NCBI GenBank assembly: GCA_947303625.1
Contig: CAMYYV010000007.1
Location: 1-49,762, forward strand
Origin: an uncultured Bacteroidales bacterium
Lineage (GTDB): Bacteria > Bacteroidota > Bacteroidia > Bacteroidales > F082
Length of the DNA stretch: 49,762 nt
Direction of reading: 5' to 3'
How positions within the stretch are numbered: the stretch's first letter is position 1; the number at the start of each line of letters is the position of its first letter. The notes beneath the pieces were generated by a model that saw only the letters and a program-made list of their open reading frames with translations, had not been told where the DNA came from and did no database searches. The position numbers and the translations under genes are program-made. Below, one piece after another: positions 1-6,838 of the stretch.

Positions 1-1
1 C

Positions 2-679
2 CGCATGTCGGCCTACCAGAGCCTCAATTACCTCTACCAGTTTGCCGGCGACTACCAAAAAGCCCTCGAATGTCACGAGCTCTTCAACGAGAACATGATG
101 CTGTCAGACCAAGAGAACCGCAGCGAGCAAGTGCAGCGCATCAAGGCGGAATACGACTTGCAGATGCAGAAAAACAGCCTACAAGCCGAGCAGAAGCTGA
201 AGAGCCTCTATCTCTACCTCATCGTAGGCGGCTTATTATTGGCCTTGGCTGTCGTGCTACTGCTGTTGCGGCAGAAAACGCTCAGCGCCAAACTGAAAGT
301 CGAGGAGATGAAGAACCAGCTGGAGACAGAGCTGAAGAAAAACAAGGTGTACGTCACCGCCCTCGCCCTCACCGAGCAAATCACGGCCTCCACCTTGGAT
401 TTCGACTTGAAAGAAAACGAATGGGACGACTTCGTGGAACTGATCGACAAAGTCTATGGTGGCTTCATCAAAAGGCTGATGGAGAACTACCCCACCCTCA
501 CCAAGAGCGACCTTCAGATCTGTTGCCTCACCAAGCAAGGCTTCAGCAACCAGGTCATCTCCATCCTGATGAACCTGCAAACCAACAGCTACGCCCGCCG
601 CAAGTCGCGCATCAAGCAGGAGAAGATGAACGGCTTGGAGGACGAACGTTCGTTTGAGGAGATAATTAATGAACTATGA
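2..679 (+). CDS. C-terminal part of a TPR / LuxR-like membrane-anchored regulator (5' end outside window)
   Basis: The reading frame is open to the left edge, so the ATG at 5 is probably internal and only the C-terminal ~225 residues are seen. The visible part has a TPR-like helix pair, then a hydrophobic segment (about residues 68-89 of the track ORF), a charged coiled coil (about 90-125), and a C-terminal helical domain containing LTKSDLQICCLTKQGFSNQ. This last part resembles the LuxR-like helix-turn-helix that ends the TPR-TM-HTH regulators common in Bacteroidetes. Such proteins are thought to sit in the inner membrane with the DNA-binding end in the cytoplasm. No target is visible. The stop codon lies inside the left arm of a 20-bp inverted repeat. 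Family assignment is from memory of architecture. Confidence 0.6.
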   Translation, partial: RMSAYQSLNYLYQFAGDYQKALECHELFNENMMLSDQENRSEQVQRIKAEYDLQMQKNSLQAEQKLKSLYLYLIVGGLLLALAVVLLLLRQKTLSAKLKVEEMKNQLETELKKNKVYVTALALTEQITASTLDFDLKENEWDDFVELIDKVYGGFIKRLMENYPTLTKSDLQICCLTKQGFSNQVISILMNLQTNSYARRKSRIKQEKMNGLEDERSFEEIINEL

Positions 680-733
680 CTATGGCTTATGGCTCGCCTT
701 TACGTAGCGGCCGGCCATAGGCCATAGTCATAG
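674..733. repeat. Palindromic element overlapping the stop codon of the first gene
   Basis: Arms CTATGACTATGGCTTATGGC (674-693) and its complement (714-733) match at 19 of 20 positions; the odd pair would be G-U in RNA. The loop is 20 nt. The arms are themselves built from repeated CTATG/CTATGG words. It separates two convergent genes but has no T-tract, so it is not a classic intrinsic terminator. Confidence 0.75.
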
Positions 734-744
734 CCATCAGTCAA

Positions 745-1242
745 TTACGCCCAAGGATCTTGCGACACCGGTTTCCTGATGCCCACCAAAATGGCCTGGT
801 CCCAAAGGAACCACTCGCCCGTGGAGGGCTTCAGACGCAACGTAATCTGACGCGGGGTGTCGGCACCGCCGCTACGGATGTCGAGACGTTTGTAGCCTTC
901 TTCGGCGATAGGTGCCACGTTGTCGGTGAACTCAAGGACATAAGGCACATCGGGCGTGTAGTTATTGGCCGGCGTGGCGCCCTTGAAATACGACTTCACC
1001 AAATAGTCGCCGTTGTCCATGAAACGGTCTCTGATGAATTGTTTCTCAAAGTTCGACAAGGGACGCGGACCCCTCAGGAAGTCCAACATACGGTAGCATT
1101 CCTCACGATTGGTCGTGTACACAGTCAAAGCGGCCACGGCCAAAGCCGCGGTGCCTTCGGGGGTTTTTAGGTCGGCCTGAGGAAGGGCCTGCAATTCTTC
1201 CAAGGTTTTCGGAAGCTCATTCCATGTGATCTTGTAACTCAT
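745..1242 (-). CDS. Small conserved protein of unknown function (DUF6935-like)
   Basis: A 165-residue soluble protein without signal peptide or membrane segment. It starts at an ATG. The N-terminal half is helical (ITWNELPKTLEELQALP), the C-terminal half looks beta-rich and ends in tryptophan-containing strands (GEWFLWDQAILVGIRKP). The opening resembles a small family of unknown function seen in gut Bacteroidetes and Firmicutes that I recall as DUF6935; this was not checked. It is separated from the upstream asmA-like gene by 44 nt and may be the last gene of that minus-strand run or may stand alone. No function is proposed. Confidence 0.65.
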   Translation of the reverse strand: MSYKITWNELPKTLEELQALPQADLKTPEGTAALAVAALTVYTTNREECYRMLDFLRGPRPLSNFEKQFIRDRFMDNGDYLVKSYFKGATPANNYTPDVPYVLEFTDNVAPIAEEGYKRLDIRSGGADTPRQITLRLKPSTGEWFLWDQAILVGIRKPVSQDPWA

Positions 1243-1286
1243 AGCTTTTTCGTTTTATAATGTTATACTTGGCATGTGTTTCTATG

Positions 1287-4200
1287 TTACCTCACGTTCG
1301 ACTTCAAACGGTCGGCGATCTTTTTCTTCAGATCGAAATACATTTGCTCCGTGTCGTTGCGTCTGTTGGGCTTGTAAAGATTGGGATATTTGCAGCCTTC
1401 GAGCTTGTATTCCAGGTTGTTCAAAGGACCCGAGATTTTCAGTCCGAGACGCACGGGCAGCGGCGACTGCGTCACCGAGAGGTGATATTCGCCATTTTTG
1501 TCGAGCTTCATGCGACCGTCCACCGTCACCTTGTACTTACCGATGGCAATCTGCGAAGGCCACAGGTCGATTTCGTCCTTGAAGACGGTGAGCTGCACGT
1601 CGAGGCTGTCGACGCGGTATTGACCGTTGGTGCTAATGTCCAGCATGTCGGTGATCTTCGTGAAGGTGAATTTGTCATTGACCGTCAAATTCTTGCCTTC
1701 GATGTCAGCGGCAGCGCGCAGGGTCGAGATCTTGGGTTGGTAGGTCGACGTGAGGTTGGTCTCGGCCCCGATGTGGAACTCAGCCTGACCATCGAAGGTC
1801 TTCAGCATAGGCACCAAGGTGTCGATGTAAGGAATCATCGTCAGCAGGTCGTTGATCTGCACCCGCAACAGGTGGAAGTCCATGGCGAGGAGGAGGTTGT
1901 TCTTGCGCGGCGACTGGTAGAGCGCCGTCAGCTGCATCTCAGCGGCCTTGTTGGTGAAGCCGATTTCCCGCAAGATGAGCGTGCCATCTTTCACCGTCAT
2001 GGTGCCGTTGAGGTCGTTCAGGTCGAAGTTGTCGTACAATGCCTTCTTCGTGTTGAGGACAAAGTTGAAGTCGATACCCTCAGGCACCATGAAGGGGTCG
2101 ACTTCCTCCCCACCCTTGCTTGCTGAGGTCCCTGCTTCCTCGGCCGCTGAGCCTGTCGAAGCGTCCGTTCGTCCCAGCCCACTGGTCAAATCCAAAATCT
2201 CGTTGATGTCTACATAATTCGAAGTGGCCTGTAACTCGCCCTTCATCAGGTTCTTGTGGTCCTCGATCCAATCTTTGATGCCGACAATACTGCCTTGCAG
2301 GCTCATGTCAGACTTGCCGATACGGAAGGTGCTCTTCTTGAAGTCGAGCTCATGCGAGTTGAACAGGAAGTCGATATTGCTGATCTTGATGTCTTCGTCG
2401 ATGCCGTCCACCTGCACCACGGCATTACCTAAGGTAAAGTCTGCCGAGGGATTCCAACGGTTCAGGAAATCGGTCTTGTTTTTGTTCTCGTCCACCGAAG
2501 CGTTCACCTTCAGGGTCGTGCTGTTGAGTGAATAGTCATTACCCATCTTGGCCACAATGTCCTTACCGTCCAAGGTAACGCGGGCTTTGAGACGCTTTGC
2601 GTTCTTGTCGGGCGTGGTCACAAAGGTGAGGGCAGGTGCGTCGATATGGGCTGTGACGTCATCGTAAACCATATCCAACTTGCTGAAATTCAATGCGGCA
2701 TCAACGAGCATCTTCTCAAAACCACCCTTAAAGTTATCTGCTGACAGTTTGATGTCGGGATCCTTCAAGTCGGCCTGGACGCCCTTCCCAGCTTTGGCTT
2801 GTAACGTTTGCGAGGCCAAGGTGACATAGGCACCCTTGCGGTTCTTTCCTTTGGCCGAGGCGGGTAGTGTCAAGCCGACATTGAGCAAAGGCGAGGTAAC
2901 ATGGATGGTGTCCATATCGAAGGCAAAATCCTTGATTTTCAAGGTGCCGTTGGCTTTCAGACGGTTGAGATTGTAGTCGTCCAACGACTTTTTCAGCTGC
3001 TCGACGGTGAAGTTGGTGGTCAGGTTGAGGCTGGTACGCCCATTGAGTTTCATCTTCTTGGGCAAGAAGCTCTTGAGGTCGGTCAGCGGTACGTCGCCTT
3101 TCACTTTGAGTTTCAGCCCGATGTCACCTAAGAGGTCGTCGACCACACCGTCGGCAGTGAAGCTGCTGCGATTGAATTTGGCACTCACACTGTTAACTGT
3201 CAAGTAGTTGGTATCAGAATTGAGGTCCAAATCCAGGTGGCCGTCCAAGTTGACCTCGGTGAAAGGATAGGGAAGCTCCTTGACGTTGACGCTCAGGTTA
3301 TTGGCCAGAACGTTTGCCGAAATCAAAGGCATAATGCTGTCATTGAGTGTGCCTTTCACCTTGACGTCGGAGAGGGTCGCCTGGCCTTTATATTCGATAC
3401 TGCTAAGTTTCTGTTGCAATTTCTCGGGTAGATAGGTCAACACGTCTTCTATGACTAATGCATTGGTTTTCAATACTAAGTCAAGGTTAACATCGTTGTT
3501 TTCAGTTATCTCCACATCGCCATCTACGTCAATCAGGTAACGGTTCAGCCCGATTTGTGCCTTGTCGAGATGGCCTTTCATGTCGTTGAGGCTGAACTGC
3601 ACCGGCAGAAGGAGGTTTAAAGTGTCGTTTTCGAGATAGGGCTCGTTGAGGTTGAGGCTGATGTCGGGTGTGGCCAGTTTCACAACACCGTCAATTTTGT
3701 CCATGTTGGTGATATCCCCGTCGAAATCAAGGTCCAACGACTTGGCCGCCAGCTGTATGGCCTTCATCTTTAGGAACAAGTCAGCAGCATTCAACGACAG
3801 GTCGGCATCGATGTCCTTGTCCTGCATCTTGCCTTTCAAGTCTAAGTTGAGACTCTGAGCCTGGGCTGTCATCTGATTGCGGTCATCGGTATAGATCAGC
3901 GTTGAGTTTTTCAACTTTACCTCTTCTATATCAACGAGATAATCGAAAGTGCTGGTCGTGTCGCTCGTCTCTTTGGTCTTAAAGACGTCGAAGTTGTTGT
4001 TGCCAATCGAATCAGTATACAAATTCACAAAAGCGTCTTCGAGGATACACTTCCTGACGACGATCTCTTTCTCTTTCAGCAGTTTCTTGAGGTCGAGCAC
4101 CACCGTCAAGTCATCGATGTTGGCCAGCGTGTCGGACGGCGAGCCTGCCATCGGGTTGATAAGGGCCACATTCTCGATGTCAATGCCCACGTTTGGGAAG

Positions 4201-4391
4201 GTCTTGAACAGGGTGAGGTCGGCCTTGCCCAACTCCATCTCGCAGGTGATGAACTCGGGAGCGTATTTCTTGACTTGTTTCGTCAGCCAACCCGACGAGG
4301 TGACCAAAATGGAGGCAACGACCGCCACGATGAGCACTACCCCCACGAGGGATGCCAAGACGATACCGGTGATTTTCAGTGCTTTTTTCAT
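1287..4391 (-). CDS. AsmA family protein, large periplasmic/inner-membrane anchored
   Basis: A 1034-residue protein with one N-terminal transmembrane helix (about residues 7-30) and a long beta-rich remainder with the repeating short amphipathic strands of AsmA-like proteins, including the opening LGKADLTLFKTFPNVGIDIENV. Members of this family are anchored in the inner membrane and reach across the periplasm; relatives of the TamB/YhdP type are linked to phospholipid transport and outer-membrane homeostasis. A low-complexity stretch near residues 740-765 (DASTGSAAEEAGTSASKG) is encoded partly by a repeat related to the 24-bp element found in the alpha-2-macroglobulin gene. It lies 2 nt downstream of a lipocalin-like lipoprotein gene and is probably co-transcribed with it. 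The exact role cannot be told. Confidence 0.85.
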   Translation of the reverse strand: MKKALKITGIVLASLVGVVLIVAVVASILVTSSGWLTKQVKKYAPEFITCEMELGKADLTLFKTFPNVGIDIENVALINPMAGSPSDTLANIDDLTVVLDLKKLLKEKEIVVRKCILEDAFVNLYTDSIGNNNFDVFKTKETSDTTSTFDYLVDIEEVKLKNSTLIYTDDRNQMTAQAQSLNLDLKGKMQDKDIDADLSLNAADLFLKMKAIQLAAKSLDLDFDGDITNMDKIDGVVKLATPDISLNLNEPYLENDTLNLLLPVQFSLNDMKGHLDKAQIGLNRYLIDVDGDVEITENNDVNLDLVLKTNALVIEDVLTYLPEKLQQKLSSIEYKGQATLSDVKVKGTLNDSIMPLISANVLANNLSVNVKELPYPFTEVNLDGHLDLDLNSDTNYLTVNSVSAKFNRSSFTADGVVDDLLGDIGLKLKVKGDVPLTDLKSFLPKKMKLNGRTSLNLTTNFTVEQLKKSLDDYNLNRLKANGTLKIKDFAFDMDTIHVTSPLLNVGLTLPASAKGKNRKGAYVTLASQTLQAKAGKGVQADLKDPDIKLSADNFKGGFEKMLVDAALNFSKLDMVYDDVTAHIDAPALTFVTTPDKNAKRLKARVTLDGKDIVAKMGNDYSLNSTTLKVNASVDENKNKTDFLNRWNPSADFTLGNAVVQVDGIDEDIKISNIDFLFNSHELDFKKSTFRIGKSDMSLQGSIVGIKDWIEDHKNLMKGELQATSNYVDINEILDLTSGLGRTDASTGSAAEEAGTSASKGGEEVDPFMVPEGIDFNFVLNTKKALYDNFDLNDLNGTMTVKDGTLILREIGFTNKAAEMQLTALYQSPRKNNLLLAMDFHLLRVQINDLLTMIPYIDTLVPMLKTFDGQAEFHIGAETNLTSTYQPKISTLRAAADIEGKNLTVNDKFTFTKITDMLDISTNGQYRVDSLDVQLTVFKDEIDLWPSQIAIGKYKVTVDGRMKLDKNGEYHLSVTQSPLPVRLGLKISGPLNNLEYKLEGCKYPNLYKPNRRNDTEQMYFDLKKKIADRLKSNVR
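2127..2166. repeat. In-frame palindromic repeat inside asmA-like gene
   Basis: Contains GCTGAGCCTGTCGAAGC, the same core as the 24-bp elements at 31587, 33236 and 34601, with different arms (GC/GC) and a neighbouring GGTCCCTG word displaced by about 14 nt. On the coding strand it is read as DASTGSAAEEAGTS, in the same frame as the GPSTGSGT copies elsewhere. Confidence 0.65.
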
Positions 4392-4393
4392 GA

Positions 4394-4798
4394 CTAATCA
4401 ACCTTGATATAAAAATGCTTCACTCCATAATCATCATTATAAACCAACTCGTGGGCATCGAGTGTGGTAACCGTATACAATTTTGGCACAGTGATGAATG
4501 AGCCTAAATGTTCCTGTTTCAAGGTGGAACCTGTCAGTGTCCAGATGAACAGCTGCCCCTCGGCCTCGTTGATGTCGTCGGCCACGTCCCAAGTAACGCC
4601 ATTGGCCTGCACCGTGTCGCCAGTGGGAAGTATGCGCTCAAAAACGGTATCGTAGTAACGTTCAAAAACAGAACCTTCCTGCCACTTGCCAATCAGCATA
4701 GACTTGTCGAAATTGTTGTCGTGAGGTTTGACACCGTGACAAGCGCTGAAGCCCAAGGTAAGGGCCAAGCCAAGAAACAGAAAGATCAGCTTTTTCAT
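4394..4798 (-). CDS. Lipocalin-like lipoprotein
   Basis: A 134-residue precursor with a lipoprotein signal (LGFSAC, lipidated Cys at residue 20). The mature part opens with the lipocalin-like signature MLIGKWQEGSVFERYY and alternates short strands. Many Bacteroidetes carry such small lipocalin-like lipoproteins of unknown ligand; they are expected in the outer or inner membrane facing the periplasm. It sits between the nudix gene (19 nt upstream) and the asmA-like gene (2 nt downstream), pointing to one transcript. The substrate is unknown. Confidence 0.75.
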   Translation of the reverse strand: MKKLIFLFLGLALTLGFSACHGVKPHDNNFDKSMLIGKWQEGSVFERYYDTVFERILPTGDTVQANGVTWDVADDINEAEGQLFIWTLTGSTLKQEHLGSFITVPKLYTVTTLDAHELVYNDDYGVKHFYIKVD

Positions 4799-4817
4799 TG
4801 TTAATGTCTCTATTTTT

Positions 4818-5267
4818 CTATTCAGTCAACATGTTTTTCACTTCGTCGTTCGACAAGGCTTTCTGGATGATCAACTCGTGGTCGAAAGCTAAGCTCGGCA
4901 GGTTGTCGATGGCAAACCACTGCGCCTTGGCTGCGTCGTCGCTACCTTTAGCCTGTTGGTCCGTTTCGTCAAAGCCCCAAAAGGCGATGCTGATGGTGCG
5001 GTGACGTGGGTCGCGGTGAGGCGCGCCGAAGGCATAGAGCTGGTGCAAACTGATGCCCGTTAGTCCAGTCTCTTCCTGCAATTCTCGTGCCGCACAGGTC
5101 TCCAAGTCCTCGTCCATCTCCAAAAAACCGCCTGGCAAGGCCCAGCAGCCTTGGTAGGGTTCGTTGGCACGTTCGATGAAGAGCAAACTCCATTTTGAAT
5201 CTATCTTCTTAAAAATCAAGCAATCTGTTGTCACGCAAGGACGCGGATAATCATAGGTGTAACTCAT
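4818..5267 (-). CDS. NUDIX hydrolase
   Basis: 149 residues with a full Nudix box, GGFLEMDEDLETCAARELQ followed by EETGL, matching GX5EX7REUXEEXGU. The glutamates that bind the divalent metal are present. These enzymes hydrolyse nucleoside diphosphates linked to another moiety; the opening (DCLIFKKIDSKWSLLFIERA) resembles the ADP-ribose/NrtR-like or general house-cleaning Nudix proteins of Bacteroidetes, but no extra DNA-binding domain is present. ATG start at 5267 lies about 20 nt downstream of a -7 element (5287-5294). It is the first gene of a likely three-gene run with the lipocalin-like and asmA-like genes. The true substrate cannot be read from the sequence. Confidence 0.9.
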   Translation of the reverse strand: MSYTYDYPRPCVTTDCLIFKKIDSKWSLLFIERANEPYQGCWALPGGFLEMDEDLETCAARELQEETGLTGISLHQLYAFGAPHRDPRHRTISIAFWGFDETDQQAKGSDDAAKAQWFAIDNLPSLAFDHELIIQKALSNDEVKNMLTE

Positions 5268-5286
5268 AGTGAACTTATTTTTTCGG

Positions 5287-5294
5287 CAAAAATA
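5287..5294 (-). promoter_or_regulatory. -7 element for the nudix gene
   Basis: TATTTTTG on the minus strand, matching the Bacteroidetes TAnnTTTG box, 20 nt before the nudix ATG. It forms a divergent pair with the plus-strand element at 5307-5314. Confidence 0.55.
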
Positions 5295-5306
5295 ACAATC
5301 TTTTTC

Positions 5307-5314
5307 TATTTTTG
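5307..5314 (+). promoter_or_regulatory. -7 element for the amidohydrolase gene
   Basis: TATTTTTG on the plus strand, about 60 nt before the ATG at 5377. The leader between them carries the palindrome at 5346-5369. Confidence 0.5.
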
Positions 5315-5345
5315 CGAAAAAATAAGGCTCAGAACTACCAAATCA

Positions 5346-5369
5346 GGTCACTGAGCCCGTCGAATGACT
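5346..5369. repeat. Diverged copy of the 24-bp palindromic element, in the 5' leader of the amidohydrolase gene
   Basis: GGTCACTGAGCCCGTCGAAT... keeps the CTGAGCC-GTCGAA core of the elements inside the alpha-2-macroglobulin gene, while the flanking arms have changed on both sides (GTCA/TGAC instead of the CCCT/AGGG type), so that pairing is kept. Confidence 0.5.
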
Positions 5370-5376
5370 GATTCTT

Positions 5377-6171
5377 ATGCAAAACCTCAACCTCGCCTAC
5401 ATCCAAGCCGACCTGAAATGGGAGGATAAAGAAGCCAATCTGGAGCATTTCGGCCAGTTGCTGCAACAAGTACAATCTGACACCGACCTCATCCTCCTGC
5501 CTGAGACCTTCACCACGGCTTTCCCCGTCGACCCGAAAAAGTTTGCCGAAACGGAAGACGGCCCCACGATGCAATGGCTGCGCGAAAAAGCCCAAGCCAA
5601 AAACACCGTTATCGCCACCACCTTCCCTATAGAAAAGGATGGGCATTACTTTAACAGCCTCGTCTGGATGCGACCCGACGGCACTTATGAGCTATATTTC
5701 AAACGCCACACCTTCACCATGGGCGGCGAGGACAAGCTGGTGGAACGCGGTGAACAGCAGCTGATTGTGGAACTCAACGGCTGGCGCATCAAGCCGATGG
5801 TGTGCTACGACATCCGCTTCCCCGTATGGGCGCGCAACCGCTACAAGGACGGACAGTACGAATACGACCTGGCCTTCTATCTCGCCAACTTCCCCGACTC
5901 GAGGATGGTGGTGTGGCGCACGCTCCTCGTGGCCCGGGCCATTGAGAACCAAGCCTATTGGATTGGCGTGAACCGCGTCGGCATCGACGACTACGGTCTG
6001 CATTACAGCGGCGAGTCGCAGGTGATCAACGCCCGCGGCGAAGTCATCTCGAAGGCCGAGCCTTACCAAGAAGCCGTACTGCACTGCACCTTGGATTACG
6101 AGAAGCTGCAACACTTCCGCGAGAAGTTCCCTCTGGGACCGGACTGGGATGAATTCAACATTAAATCATAA
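5377..6171 (+). CDS. Nitrilase-fold amidohydrolase (omega-amidase / YafV-like)
   Basis: 264 residues covering the whole carbon-nitrogen hydrolase fold. The catalytic triad is visible: Glu43 in LPETF, Lys109 in YFKRH and Cys143 in VCYDIRFP. Length and motifs fit the YafV/Nit2 omega-amidase branch, which hydrolyses alpha-ketoglutaramate or alpha-ketosuccinamate, the dead-end products of glutamine/asparagine transamination, in the cytoplasm. No signal peptide. ATG start, with a -7 element about 60 nt upstream. It is transcribed away from the nudix gene and is followed by 149 nt before tadA. The precise amide substrate is an inference. Confidence 0.85.
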   Translation: MQNLNLAYIQADLKWEDKEANLEHFGQLLQQVQSDTDLILLPETFTTAFPVDPKKFAETEDGPTMQWLREKAQAKNTVIATTFPIEKDGHYFNSLVWMRPDGTYELYFKRHTFTMGGEDKLVERGEQQLIVELNGWRIKPMVCYDIRFPVWARNRYKDGQYEYDLAFYLANFPDSRMVVWRTLLVARAIENQAYWIGVNRVGIDDYGLHYSGESQVINARGEVISKAEPYQEAVLHCTLDYEKLQHFREKFPLGPDWDEFNIKS

Positions 6172-6320
6172 TTATCACAAAACTTGCAAAACTTACAAAA
6201 CCTAAAAACGATGGCGGCTGCACAACCGTGTCGCCGCCAGAAAGCTGCCGGTTGGCGAGTTTTCCCACAATTAAAAAAAGTTTTACTGGTTTTGATTGTT
6301 TTGTGACAAAAACGAACAAT

Positions 6321-6764
6321 ATGACTCTTTCTGTTTTCTCCGACGAATACTATATGAAACAGGCCTACCAAGAGGCCCAGCAGGCCCTAAAGGCCGACGA
6401 AATCCCCATCGGCGCCGTGGTGGTGTGCAACAACAAAATCATCGCCCGTGCCCACAACCAGACCGAGACCCTCAACGACGTGACCGCCCATGCCGAAATG
6501 TTGGCCATCACCGCCGCCGCCAATTCCTTAGGTGCCAAATATTTGGACGAATGTACGCTGTATGTCACCCTCGAGCCCTGCCCCATGTGCGCTGGAGCCC
6601 TCTGCCATGCCCACATCGGCAAGGTGGTCTGGGCCGCTGACGATCCCAAGAACGGCTTCTCACGCTTCGGCAACATGCTACATCCCAAGACGAAGACCGA
6701 GACGGGGGTGATGCATGACGAGTGTCTGGAATTGTTGACGGGGTTTTTTAAACAGAAACGGTAG
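6321..6764 (+). CDS. tadA: tRNA-specific adenosine(34) deaminase-like nucleoside deaminase
   Basis: The track ORF starts at 6228, but the start is placed at the ATG at 6321 because the first 31 residues are unlike the family and the remaining 147 residues match the usual TadA length. The zinc-site motifs are present: HAEM (His57, catalytic Glu59) and PCPMCAGA (Cys87, Cys90). TadA converts A34 to inosine in the anticodon of tRNA-Arg(ACG), allowing decoding of CGN codons. A guanine/cytosine deaminase activity is possible for some relatives, but the KxDEIPIGAVVV opening favours TadA. It lies on its own between the amidohydrolase gene and a convergent ClC gene; a palindromic repeat follows the stop codon directly. 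Confidence 0.85.
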   Translation: MTLSVFSDEYYMKQAYQEAQQALKADEIPIGAVVVCNNKIIARAHNQTETLNDVTAHAEMLAITAAANSLGAKYLDECTLYVTLEPCPMCAGALCHAHIGKVVWAADDPKNGFSRFGNMLHPKTKTETGVMHDECLELLTGFFKQKR

Positions 6765-6767
6765 GCT

Positions 6768-6835
6768 TGTAGGGTTGTCACATTGTGGCAGCCGCATGGA
6801 ATATTCAGCGGCTGCCGTAGTACGACAGCCCTACA
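6768..6835. repeat. Long palindromic element, family TGTAGGG-TGTC (copy 1)
   Basis: A 68-bp imperfect palindrome: TGTAGGG(T/C)TGTC and GGCAGCCGC arms on both sides, interrupted by an unpaired 8-nt block (ACATTGTG left, CGTAGTAC right). It fills the gap between convergent tadA and the ClC gene, 3 nt from the ClC stop. A second copy in the opposite orientation is at 47859-47933. Confidence 0.85.
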
Positions 6836-6838
6836 AAC

